Notes under the pieces: model-generated
What the model saw: only the letters and a program-made list of their open reading frames with translations
Database searches by the model: none
What the model was told of the DNA's origin: nothing
Origin: SZAS-79 sp964599095
GTDB taxonomy: Bacteria; Pseudomonadota; Gammaproteobacteria; Burkholderiales; SG8-39
Length of the DNA: 64,000 nt
Direction of reading: 5' to 3'
Assembly: GCA_964599095.1 (NCBI GenBank)
Contig: CAZREB010000008.1
Coordinates: 143,003 to 207,002, forward strand
Made by a program: the position numbers and the translations under genes
Shown here: positions 51,974 through 60,259 of the stretch, one piece after another
Numbering within the stretch: the first letter of the stretch is position 1
How the letters are laid out: every line of letters begins with the position of its first letter

Positions 51974-53209
51974 CTAGTCTCTTGTCACGACGAAGCTGGC
52001 GACTGTGGTGCAGCTGCCGCCGATATTGAGCGTCTGGAAGGTCTTCGCGCCTTCGACCTGGTAGCTGCCTGCGGTCCCGGTGACCTGCCTGGCGGCGTCG
52101 AGCAACATGCGCGCACCGGTGGCGCCTACCGGGTGCCCGGTGCCGATCAATCCGCCGCTCGGGTTGAAGGGCAGCTTGCCGTCCGCAGCGATGTCGCCGG
52201 ATTCGACCGCTTTCCACGACTCGCCCGGCGCAGTGAGGCCGAAATGGTCGATCGCCATGTATTCGGTGGTGGTGAAGCAGTCGTGCGTTTCGACGCCGTC
52301 CAGCGACTCGGGGCCGTCGATCCCGGCGCGCTTCCACGCCGCCGTAATCGCCTCGCGTACGTGCGGGAGCACGTAGGGCTGGCCGCGGCTGCGCTCGAGC
52401 TTTTCGCTCATCAGCAGGCTCGCGGTGCGATGGCCCCAGCCGGAGATGTACGGAAGCTGCTCGAGCGTCCCGCCCCGGCGCTTTGCGTACTCCGCGGCGA
52501 ATTCGGGCGAAGCGAGGATCACCGCCGCCCCGCCGTCGGTGATCTGCCCGCAGTCCTGCCGCCGGATGCGGCCTTCGATCACCGGGTTGGCTTCGTCGTC
52601 CTCCCGAAAGCTCGCGTCGGTGAACTTCCACGCGCGGGTCTGCGAATTCGGGTTGCGCTTGGCGTTGCCGAGGTTGATTTCGGCGATCCGCCCGAGGTGT
52701 TCGTACTTAAGGCCGAAGCGGCGGTCGTATTCGTCGCCGAGCGTGCTGAACATGTGCGGCCACATGAATTTCGCGTTCTCGCCCTCGTGGCCGACCCAGG
52801 CCGCGGCCGCCTGGTTCTTCGCCGCCTGGTCACCGTGGACGTTGCGCTCTTCCTCGGCCCCGAGCACCAAGGCCGAGGCATACCGCCCGGCTTCGATCTC
52901 GGCCATCGCCGCGAGGATCGCGATGCTGGAGGATGCGCAGGCCGCCTCGTGACGCGACGCCGGCGTACCGTAGAACCCGGGCAGGGTCGAGGCGACCATG
53001 GCGCCCAGGTGCGCCTGGTTGCGGTGCAGTTCGCCGAATGCGTTGCCGACGTGGATCGTATCGATTTCTCCGGCCTGCATGTCGCACGCAGCCAGGGCGC
53101 CGAGCGTCGTGTCGCGCACGATGGTGGAGATGTCCTCACCGTTGCGCGACCAGTTCTTCGCGAAATCGGTCTGGTAGCCCCCGAGGATGTAGACGCGTCG
53201 TGCTGCCAT
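51974..53209 (-). CDS. Thiolase-family acyl-CoA acetyltransferase (SCPx-like)
   Basis: Thiolase-like enzyme of 411 aa that splits or condenses a 3-ketoacyl-CoA. The nucleophile is C91 in EAACASSSIA, the catalytic His is in GLIGTGHPVGATGAR, and a C-terminal NIGGSCTTVASFVV replaces the usual CGGG element, as in SCPx-type proteins. AGGAG lies 7 bp before the ATG. It is the first gene of a minus-strand operon with the nitronate monooxygenase and hydrolase. A TetR-type operator lies 40 bp upstream. Confidence 0.9.
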   Translation of the reverse strand: MAARRVYILGGYQTDFAKNWSRNGEDISTIVRDTTLGALAACDMQAGEIDTIHVGNAFGELHRNQAHLGAMVASTLPGFYGTPASRHEAACASSSIAILAAMAEIEAGRYASALVLGAEEERNVHGDQAAKNQAAAAWVGHEGENAKFMWPHMFSTLGDEYDRRFGLKYEHLGRIAEINLGNAKRNPNSQTRAWKFTDASFREDDEANPVIEGRIRRQDCGQITDGGAAVILASPEFAAEYAKRRGGTLEQLPYISGWGHRTASLLMSEKLERSRGQPYVLPHVREAITAAWKRAGIDGPESLDGVETHDCFTTTEYMAIDHFGLTAPGESWKAVESGDIAADGKLPFNPSGGLIGTGHPVGATGARMLLDAARQVTGTAGSYQVEGAKTFQTLNIGGSCTTVASFVVTRD

Positions 53210-53248
53210 GGCGATTGCTCCTGCGACTCCGGACGGAATCGCGGAAGT

Positions 53249-53263
53249 TACGACCGATCGTGC
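53249..53263. promoter_or_regulatory. Candidate TetR operator upstream of the thiolase gene
   Basis: TACGACCGATCGTGC contains the near-palindrome ACGACCGATCGT (10 of 12 positions symmetrical). The same 15 bp occur at 59189-59203 upstream of the TetR gene, in the same orientation relative to the downstream minus-strand genes. A tract of six Ts lies beside it. Confidence 0.65.
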
Positions 53264-53312
53264 TTTTTTGCAAGCACCGTGTCCGGCGCCCGGGCCGGCC
53301 GCCGCGGCGCGG

Positions 53313-54287
53313 TCACGCTTTCGGGATCGTCAGTTCCTCGAGCCGGTCGGTGGCCGGCGGAGGGGTGCGCGACAGCGCGGAGATTTCGTCGCGCAGTGCC
53401 TTGTTCATGTCGATCTTCACCGAGTCGAGCGAGGCCCGGAGCTGCTCGACGTTGCGCGCGCCGATGATCGGGGCGGTCACCGCAGGATGCGCGCCGGTCC
53501 AGGCGACCGCGGCACTGACCGGGTGCAGGCCGCGAGCCTTGCAGAACGCCACGAACTTGTCGGCCACCTCGAACACCCACGGCTCGCCGTACCGGGCCGT
53601 GTACTGCTTGTTGGTCTTGATCCGCCCGGACGCCTCGCCCGAGTACTTGCCCGACAGCAGGCCGGCCGCCGCCGGGCTGTAGGGGATGACGCCGATGCCA
53701 TTGGCCGCGGCCATCGGCAGCACCTCGACTTCGGCCTGCCGTTTCACGAGGTTGTACATCGGCTGGATCACCTGCACGCGCGCCCAGCCGTTGCGCTCCT
53801 GCAGGTCGACTGCCCTTTGCGTCTGCCACGCGGACCAGTTGCTCAGGGCGGCATAGACCGCCTTGCCGGAACGGACGATTTCCTCCAGGGCGCGCACCGA
53901 CTCTTCCAGCGGCGTGAGCGCGTCGTACTGGTGCAGGAAGAACACGTCGACGCGATCGGTCTGCAGGCGCTTGAGGCTCGCCTCGACCGCGCGCGTGGCA
54001 TGCCGGCGCGATGTGCCCCGCGCATTGATGTCGTCGCCCGACTGGTTGTAGCACTTGGTGGTGATGACGAGGTCTTCGCGGTGTCCCTTCATCAGCCGGC
54101 CGAGGATCTCCTCCGCCTTGCCCTTGTTGTACTGGTCGGCGCAGTCGTAGAAATTGATGCCGGCATCGCGGCAGGCCTTGTACATCACCGCGGAGCCAGC
54201 TTCGTCGGCATCGCCGCCGAAGGACATGGTGCCGAAGCACAGCTCGGAGACTTGCACGCCGGTGCGGCCGAGGGGCTTGAATTTCAT
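53313..54287 (-). CDS. Aldo/keto reductase
   Basis: NADPH-dependent oxidoreductase of 324 aa with a TIM-barrel fold. The catalytic tetrad is in YDCADQYNKG (Asp and Tyr, residues about 49 and 54), TTKCYNQSG (Lys) and FFLHQYD (His). The cofactor-binding end IIGARNVEQLRASL is present. It reduces an aldehyde or ketone. It lies on the same strand as the thiolase operon, upstream of it, with a 103-bp spacer holding the candidate TetR operator. Confidence 0.92.
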   Translation of the reverse strand: MKFKPLGRTGVQVSELCFGTMSFGGDADEAGSAVMYKACRDAGINFYDCADQYNKGKAEEILGRLMKGHREDLVITTKCYNQSGDDINARGTSRRHATRAVEASLKRLQTDRVDVFFLHQYDALTPLEESVRALEEIVRSGKAVYAALSNWSAWQTQRAVDLQERNGWARVQVIQPMYNLVKRQAEVEVLPMAAANGIGVIPYSPAAAGLLSGKYSGEASGRIKTNKQYTARYGEPWVFEVADKFVAFCKARGLHPVSAAVAWTGAHPAVTAPIIGARNVEQLRASLDSVKIDMNKALRDEISALSRTPPPATDRLEELTIPKA

Positions 54288-54392
54288 GGTCGGGGTTTCC
54301 GGGTAGGGACGGCGGGTCGATGGCCGGGGGCCGCTGCCGCGGATTCTAGCTTGATGTCCCGCACGGCGCGCGTGTGCGGTCCCGCCTGCCCC

Positions 54393-55985
54393 TTACGCAG
54401 CCGGCGTGGTGCCGTGCGCCTGGTTCATCCCCGGGGGCTCGATCGCTGCGGTCGACGTGCCGCCCACCCGCGCGCAAACGAAGAGGATCACGGCTACACC
54501 GAGGTAGCTCAACGCCACCATCGGCGTCTTGCCGACGCCGATCGCTTCGCTGTGCATCAGGCCGAAAAAGGTGAGCACGCTGCCGGCCAGCGCAAATCCG
54601 GCGGCCTTGTTGTACGCCCGATCGATCATCGATGCGCAGATCGCCGCAAGTACCAGGCTCACGAGGATCGCGCCGCTGCCCATGATCTCCAGGCCGTGAT
54701 AGAGGACCCCGACCTGGCCGAGCTTGTCCAGGCCCACGGCAGCCGCGTTCGTGCCGGCCGCGCCGAGCGCGCCGTCGATCTGCAGCTTGCCCCAGCCGGC
54801 GACCTGCGGCACCAGCGACAGGATGATCGCAGGCGCATGGCTCTTGGGCGTCTCCTGGAAGGCCTGCGCCCCGATCAGCATGCCGATGTAGAGCAGGATC
54901 GGGGAAATCGCCACCACCGGAATCAGCGCCATCATCAAAGCGAGGATGCCGAACCACGAGAGGATCAGGACCATCACGCCGGTAGCCGCCGAATACCCGA
55001 TGCGCCCGCCGATCGCCTTCCAGCCGGGATGGCCGATATACACCGCATTGATGAAAGGGTTGCCCATCAGGCAGCCGACCAGGCTGACGACGCCGTCGGC
55101 CGTCAGCACGCGCGTGGTCGGGAAGCTGTCCCCGCCGGCCGCGGCGCTCTCGACATTGTCCATCGCCTCGACGAGGTCGTAGATGCCGAACGGGATCGCG
55201 GTAACGAGGATGATGCCGATGAAATCGAATCCGGAGAACACATGGCCGATCGCCGGCAGAGGCACCGAGAAACCGAACGTGGCGAACGAAGCGCCGAGGT
55301 TCGCCGCGCTCATGCCGCCGATGTTCAATCCGAAGGCGGTCGAGCCCCAGGCGATCATCGAGCCGACCCCGATCGCCACCAGGCCGGCGGGAATGCCTTT
55401 CCAGTAACGCACGCCGCCGAGCCAGCTTGCGATCAGGATCGAGAAGCACACCAGGCCGATCACCGGCGTCATGTACATCTCGAGGCCGGGTCGCATCGAG
55501 ATGAAGGCGATCGACACGCCGGCCAGCGCGCCCAGCAGCGCGGCGCGCGGGGTGATGCGGCGGATCAGCGGCGCGATGAAGCCGCCGGCCATCAGCACGA
55601 AGCTCTGCACAAAAACCCAGGTCAGCCCGGCCTCCCAGCCTTTGATTGGGTCGCCGGTTTTTGCGGCGATCGGCAGCATGATGACGAACACCACGACGAA
55701 CATGTGCGGCACGCTGATCCCGGAGGGCAGCGCGCAGACGTCCGTGCGTCCGGTGGACCTGGCCAGCTTGTAGGCGAGCCACGCGTAATACACCGTGGAG
55801 AGGAACAGCATCAGTCCGGTTGCCGGCAGGATGCGGCCGAAGATCAGGTCGTCCGGCAGCTTCAGCACGTAGCGCAAGAGCGCAGTGAGCGTCAACAGGT
55901 TGACCAGGATGTTGGTGCCGAAGCCGAAGAACGCATTCCAGTCTCCCGGCACCCACAATGCCGGCTTCGCGGTGGTGGTGTTCAT
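54393..55985 (-). CDS. NCS2-like (xanthine/uracil-type) permease
   Basis: Inner-membrane protein of 530 aa with about 12-14 TM helices. Its start WNAFFGFGTNILVNLLTLTAL and the MDNVESAAAGGD motif after a TM helix resemble nucleobase/cation symporters of the NCS2 or AzgA kind, though the match is not close enough to name the substrate. It overlaps the upstream cysteine hydrolase by 4 bp (ATGA). Uptake of a nitrogen-rich ring compound for that hydrolase is a fair inference. Confidence 0.7.
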   Translation of the reverse strand: MNTTTAKPALWVPGDWNAFFGFGTNILVNLLTLTALLRYVLKLPDDLIFGRILPATGLMLFLSTVYYAWLAYKLARSTGRTDVCALPSGISVPHMFVVVFVIMLPIAAKTGDPIKGWEAGLTWVFVQSFVLMAGGFIAPLIRRITPRAALLGALAGVSIAFISMRPGLEMYMTPVIGLVCFSILIASWLGGVRYWKGIPAGLVAIGVGSMIAWGSTAFGLNIGGMSAANLGASFATFGFSVPLPAIGHVFSGFDFIGIILVTAIPFGIYDLVEAMDNVESAAAGGDSFPTTRVLTADGVVSLVGCLMGNPFINAVYIGHPGWKAIGGRIGYSAATGVMVLILSWFGILALMMALIPVVAISPILLYIGMLIGAQAFQETPKSHAPAIILSLVPQVAGWGKLQIDGALGAAGTNAAAVGLDKLGQVGVLYHGLEIMGSGAILVSLVLAAICASMIDRAYNKAAGFALAGSVLTFFGLMHSEAIGVGKTPMVALSYLGVAVILFVCARVGGTSTAAIEPPGMNQAHGTTPAA

Positions 55986-56701
55986 GCTGTGCTCTCCCTT
56001 TGGTTTGCGTTCCCTTTGATCGTGACCTGCGCGACGGCAAGCGCAGCCAGCACGCGCGCCGAATCGGTGACCCAGCCGAAAATGCCGCCCTGCGCCTTGA
56101 TCATCTGCAACCCGACGCGATGGAATTCCGGGAAGTACGAGGCGCAGCAGTCGCCGGGCACGATGCAGCGATAGCCCCGGTCGTTTGCCTCGCGCACCGT
56201 CGTGTGCACGCAGACTTCGGTCGTGACGCCGCAGACGATCAGGGATTCGATGTTGTGCGCCTGCAGGCGGTCGTGGAGCGGCGTGGCGTAGAACGCGCCC
56301 TTGCCCGGCTTGTCGATCACCAGCTCGCCGGGCAGCGGATAGAGCGCCGGCACGATGTCGTGGCCGGGCTCGCCGCGAACCAGGATGCGTCCCATCGGGC
56401 CGGGGTCGCCGATCCGCAGGCTCGGCGCGCCGCGCTCAACTTTCGCGCGCGGCGCGTCGGCCAGGTCGGGTCGATGGCCTTCGCGCGTGTGGACCACCAT
56501 CAGGCCGAGCCGGCGGGCGGCCGCCAGCAGCGCGGCGCAGGGCGGGACTGCAGCGGCCAGCAGCGAGACATCGTTGCCGAGGCTTTCGCCAAACCCGCCG
56601 GGCTCGAGGAAGTCGCGTTGCATGTCGATGATGACGACTGCAGTGCGCGCGGGATCGATCGAAATCGGGCCCGGTTCGGCATCGATGGTCATGGTCGGCA
56701 T
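55982..56701 (-). CDS. Cysteine hydrolase (isochorismatase-like, possibly biuret hydrolase)
   Basis: Amidohydrolase of 239 aa with the triad D26 (IIDMQRDF), K134 (KPGKGAF) and C164 (TTEVCVHTTVREAND). The stretch DMQRDFLEPGGFGESLGND resembles biuret and ureidoacrylate amidohydrolases, which cut C-N bonds of linear ureides. ATG 56701 has GGGGAG 8 bp upstream. It is the first gene of a two-gene operon with the permease. Biuret or another ureide is the suggested substrate; this is unproven. Confidence 0.84.
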   Translation of the reverse strand: MPTMTIDAEPGPISIDPARTAVVIIDMQRDFLEPGGFGESLGNDVSLLAAAVPPCAALLAAARRLGLMVVHTREGHRPDLADAPRAKVERGAPSLRIGDPGPMGRILVRGEPGHDIVPALYPLPGELVIDKPGKGAFYATPLHDRLQAHNIESLIVCGVTTEVCVHTTVREANDRGYRCIVPGDCCASYFPEFHRVGLQMIKAQGGIFGWVTDSARVLAALAVAQVTIKGNANQRESTA

Positions 56702-56904
56702 TGCGGTTCTCCCCGGTAGTGCCCAAAGCGTCGCAAGAATCGGACCAGAGCCGGGCGGACGTCAAGCTTCCGGGGGGGGCAGTGGACAACATCCTGGACC
56801 GCTGCACTGCCAGGGCACCATCTTGCAATGCGAAGATGAGCAAAGCACCGCGCTCTGCGCGGTTTTGGTGCGGCTCGCGCCGACTTACGAGACTGTCAGG
56901 CAGG
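56702..56904. promoter_or_regulatory. Upstream region of the hydrolase-permease operon
   Basis: A 203-bp spacer between the acyl-CoA ligase stop and the cysteine hydrolase start, both minus strand. It holds a run of eight Gs near 56775 but no clear inverted repeat or promoter boxes. Confidence 0.35.
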
Positions 56905-58578
56905 TCAACCTGCGGCCGCGACCTTGGGACGCAACTCCCGCTTGAGCACTTTGCCGACCGGATTGCGCGGCAGGGCATCGACCACGAGGAGCCTTTCGGG
57001 CAGCTTGTAAGCGGCCACCTTCTTCTCGGTGCGCAGGAACGCGACGAGTTCGGCGAGTTCGAGCGACGCGCCCTCCTGCAATGCGACCACTGCGCAGACA
57101 CGCTCGCCGAGCGTGTCGTCCGGGTAGCCGATGATGGCGGCCTCCCGAATTTTCGGGCACGCGAGCAGCAAGGCCTCCAGTTCCTCGGAAGAAATGTTGA
57201 AGCCGCCGCGCACGATGATGTCTTTCAATCGGCCGACGAAGCGGTATAGCTCGTTTTGTTTCCCGGCCAGCTCGAACAAGTCGCCGGTGCGGTAGTAGCC
57301 CTGCTCGTCGAAGGAGCGCGCAGTCATCTCGGGTGCGCGGTAGTAGCCCGAAAAGATCGCCGGTCCCTTGACCCTGAGTTCGCCGGGTCGGCCGGGCCCA
57401 TCGACGTCCTCGCCGGTTTCCGGGTCGACCAGCCGCGTAGAAACGCGCTTGGCCACCGGCAGCTTCCATTCGTAGCCTTCGACCCCGAAGCGGGGGAAGT
57501 AGCTTGCGCGCAGCGCCGGGTCCGGCAAGTCGAGCGCGCTCGCGGTGAGCGAAGCGCCCTCGTTGGTGCCGAAATAGTTGATGACGTCGATGCCGTAGCG
57601 CTCGGTGAAGACGCGCACGGTCCACTCTGCCAGCGGGCCGCCGCCCGAACCGATCGCGCGCAGCCGCGAACCCGCAATGCCGCGCATCAGCTCCGGGTTC
57701 TGTGCGAGCGTGGCCAGGATCGTCGGCGAGGCCACGGTGTAGTCGACCTGTTCGCGGCGCACCTGGTCGAGAAACACCGACAGGATGAACGGGTGGTGCA
57801 TCACGAGCTTGGCCGCCGTCTGCAGCCAGGGCAGGAACTGGCCCGCGATGCCGGCCATGTTGACGAGCGGAAAGGCGTTGAGCAGGTGGCCGCCGGGCTG
57901 CAGCCCGCCGGACAGGATGATGTTCTCCGGGATCGCCAGCCATTCGTTGTGGCTGCGCGGCACGCCCTTGGGCACGCCCTCGGTGCCGGAGGTCCAGCAG
58001 ATCGTGAGGATGTCGTTGGCGTCGACCGGGTGCTCGCGCTCGTGCTTCGCGATTCGCGCCGTATCGATGACTGCGGGGTGCGACTCGTCGATCGCAATCA
58101 CGGCCTGCACCGACGAATGCCGTTGCGCGAGGCTTCGCATCATGTCCGCGTGGCGGTGGCGCAGGATCCTTTGCGCGGTCACCACGACGCGCGGCGCGGT
58201 CAGCCCGAGGATGTGCTCCAGTTCGTGTTCGCGGTACTGCACCGGGACAGGCGTTGCGATGATCCCGAGCCTCGCGCAGGCGAGGTACAGCATCGGCAGC
58301 TCGACGCAATTGGGCAGCTGCACGCAGACGATATCGTCCTTTGCGAGGCCGAGGTCGAGCAGGCGCGTGGCCAGGCGCTGCACTTCGATGTCGACCTGCC
58401 GCCAGGTCAGGCGCCTGGGCTCGCCGTCGATGAACTCGGCGCGGTTCGGCGCGTCGACGAGCGCCTCCGCCTCGGGGCGGGCGCTCACCGCGTCGTCCAG
58501 CCAGTCGTGGACGCGCCGCATCCCCCACCATCCACGGGCGGTGTAGTCGGCGATCCTTTCGCGCGGCGCGAGGATCAA
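56905..58578 (-). CDS. AMP-dependent acyl-CoA synthetase/ligase
   Basis: ANL-superfamily CoA ligase of 557 aa. The ATP loop is CWTSGTEGVPKGVPRSHNEW, the A5-type motif is YFGTNEGA, and the hinge and lysine regions are YRTGDLFEL, GRLKDIIVRGGFNISSEELE and RNPVGKVLKRELR. The start YTARGWWG resembles cyclohexanecarboxylate-CoA ligases. It probably begins with TTG 58578 overlapping the TetR stop; ATG 58521 is possible but would cut conserved residues. It activates a carboxylic acid for the thiolase-linked beta-oxidation-like route. Confidence 0.9.
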   Translation of the reverse strand: MILAPRERIADYTARGWWGMRRVHDWLDDAVSARPEAEALVDAPNRAEFIDGEPRRLTWRQVDIEVQRLATRLLDLGLAKDDIVCVQLPNCVELPMLYLACARLGIIATPVPVQYREHELEHILGLTAPRVVVTAQRILRHRHADMMRSLAQRHSSVQAVIAIDESHPAVIDTARIAKHEREHPVDANDILTICWTSGTEGVPKGVPRSHNEWLAIPENIILSGGLQPGGHLLNAFPLVNMAGIAGQFLPWLQTAAKLVMHHPFILSVFLDQVRREQVDYTVASPTILATLAQNPELMRGIAGSRLRAIGSGGGPLAEWTVRVFTERYGIDVINYFGTNEGASLTASALDLPDPALRASYFPRFGVEGYEWKLPVAKRVSTRLVDPETGEDVDGPGRPGELRVKGPAIFSGYYRAPEMTARSFDEQGYYRTGDLFELAGKQNELYRFVGRLKDIIVRGGFNISSEELEALLLACPKIREAAIIGYPDDTLGERVCAVVALQEGASLELAELVAFLRTEKKVAAYKLPERLLVVDALPRNPVGKVLKRELRPKVAAAG

Positions 58579-59174
58579 GGCGCGCTCGACTCGAGCAGGC
58601 GCTCGAATGCGGCCCGCGCGCGGCGGGCATGCAGGTCGGTGCGCAGCAGGCGCCGCACATGATGGTGGGCGTGCACGATGCCGAGGAACTCGAACGCGAA
58701 CTGTGCAGCGTCGACCTTTGCGAACTGGCCTGCCTCGATCGCCTGGCGCGCCATGCGCTCGATGGTGCCGTGCATCTTGCCGTGGCCTTCGACCACCGCG
58801 GCGCGCATCGGGCCGTCGGGCGCGTCGTCGAATTCGAAGGCGGCTGCGGTCAGGATGTCGCCGCGCGGGACCGTGCCCGAATGGATCCAGTCCATCCAGC
58901 CGTCGAACAGGCGCCGCAGGCGCGGCACGCCGCGCGGCTCCTTGACCGCCGGGCGCAGCACGCGCTCGACGAACATCTCCTCGGCCACGTGCAGGGTCTG
59001 GATCTGCAGGTCTTCCTTGGATTCGAAGTGCGCGAACAGGCCGCTCTTGGAAATGCCGGCCTGTTCGGCCAGCGTGCCGAAAGTCAGCCCGGAAAAGCCT
59101 ACGCGGCTGGCCAGCGCCAGCGCTTCGCGCAGGACGCGCGACTTCGTGCGTTCGCTTTTCGGGAGTATCGCCAT
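58575..59174 (-). CDS. TetR/AcrR-family transcriptional regulator
   Basis: Repressor of 199 aa. The N-terminal helix-turn-helix covers about residues 10-56 (GFSGLTFGTLAEQAGISKSGLFAHF). The C-terminal part is the ligand domain (TetR_C type). ATG 59174 was chosen; the longer frame starts with TTG 59228. The gene overlaps the acyl-CoA ligase by 4 bp, so the pair is one operon. A 15-bp operator candidate lies 15 bp upstream of its start, and the same sequence precedes the thiolase gene. An acyl-CoA inducer is likely. Confidence 0.9.
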   Translation of the reverse strand: MAILPKSERTKSRVLREALALASRVGFSGLTFGTLAEQAGISKSGLFAHFESKEDLQIQTLHVAEEMFVERVLRPAVKEPRGVPRLRRLFDGWMDWIHSGTVPRGDILTAAAFEFDDAPDGPMRAAVVEGHGKMHGTIERMARQAIEAGQFAKVDAAQFAFEFLGIVHAHHHVRRLLRTDLHARRARAAFERLLESSAP

Positions 59175-59188
59175 CGAGGGCGCGATGC

Positions 59189-59203
59189 TACGACCGATCG
59201 TGC
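59189..59203. promoter_or_regulatory. Candidate TetR operator upstream of the TetR gene
   Basis: Identical to the site at 53249-53263. It lies in the divergent spacer between the TetR gene (start 59174) and the TAXI gene (start 59291), so the regulator could control itself and perhaps the TAXI-TRAP operon. Confidence 0.65.
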
Positions 59204-59290
59204 GCTTATTCAATCTTCGGCCTGCCAAATAAAGTAGAATTCCCGCTCCCGTAGAGCGCCTTCCAGAGCGCCAACACCCAAGGAGACTTC

Positions 59291-60247
59291 ATGAAGAAGC
59301 TGACCGGCCTCGTGGCCCTTGCCGCCTGCCTCGCATTTGCGGGATCGGCATCGGCGCAGAATATCTCGATCGCGACCGGCGGTACCGGCGGGGTCTACTA
59401 CCCGCTGGGCGGCGGCATGGCGGCCGCGCTGTCCAAGTACGTGCCCGGCATGCAGGCCACGGCCGAGGTCACCGGCGGCTCGGTCGACAACCTCAAGCTG
59501 ATCGGCAGCGGCAAACCGTACATCGGGCTCAGCATGGCCGATGCCAGCCAGGACGCGCTCAAGGGAGAGGACAAGTTCAAGGGCCACCCGGTGCCGCTCA
59601 AGACCCTGATGGTGCTCTACCCGAACAGGATGCACGTGGTTTCGATCGAAGGCCGCGGCGTCGGCAAGATGGCCGACCTCAAGGGCAAGCGCGTGTCCAC
59701 CGGGTCGCCGGGCAGCGCGACCGAGGTGATGGCCTTTCGCATCATCGAGGCCGCGGGCCTGGACAAGGACAAGGACATGAAGAGGGAGCGCCTCGGCGTG
59801 GCCGAGTCGGTCAACGCGATCAAGGACGGCAAGATCGACGCCTTCTTCTGGGTCGGCGGCCTGCCGACGGCGGCGGTGACCGACCTTGCGAATACGCCCG
59901 GCACCAAGATCAAGATGATCGACCATGCGGACGTCGTCGCGGCGATGAACAAGAAGTACGGCAACCTTTACGTCCAGGACACGATTCCGAAAGCGACCTA
60001 CAAGGGGATGGATGCCGATAACAAGCAGGCCACGGTCATGAACATCCTGGTTTCGCACGCGAACATGGACGACAAGACCGCCTACAACATCGTCAAGACG
60101 ATTTTCGAACGGCGCGACGACCTGATCGCGGTCCACAAAGAGGCCGCCAATTTCAAGCTCGAGAACCAGAAGGCCACGGCCACGCCGATTCCCTACCATC
60201 CCGGCGCCGCCAAGTACTTCGCCGAAAAGGGCGTCAAGGTCAACTAG
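59291..60247 (+). CDS. TAXI-family TRAP transporter solute-binding protein
   Basis: Periplasmic binding protein of 318 aa with signal peptide MKKLTGLVALAACLAFAGSASA and the TAXI-family start SIATGGTGGVYYPLGGGMA. AAGGAG precedes the ATG. The fused TRAP permease follows 12 bp later, which fits TAXI systems. Substrates of this group include glutamate and dicarboxylates in other bacteria; here it is not known. Confidence 0.94.
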   Translation: MKKLTGLVALAACLAFAGSASAQNISIATGGTGGVYYPLGGGMAAALSKYVPGMQATAEVTGGSVDNLKLIGSGKPYIGLSMADASQDALKGEDKFKGHPVPLKTLMVLYPNRMHVVSIEGRGVGKMADLKGKRVSTGSPGSATEVMAFRIIEAAGLDKDKDMKRERLGVAESVNAIKDGKIDAFFWVGGLPTAAVTDLANTPGTKIKMIDHADVVAAMNKKYGNLYVQDTIPKATYKGMDADNKQATVMNILVSHANMDDKTAYNIVKTIFERRDDLIAVHKEAANFKLENQKATATPIPYHPGAAKYFAEKGVKVN

Positions 60248-60259
60248 GGAGGTCGCCCT

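Noticed and set aside
53208..56174. Open frame of 988 codons on the plus strand
   Set aside because: It runs opposite the aldo/keto reductase and permease genes and shows the His/Arg/Asp/Gln-rich composition of a shadow frame.
56770..56782. Run of eight Gs as a phase-variation tract
   Set aside because: It is in a spacer and too short and isolated to support slipped-strand switching.
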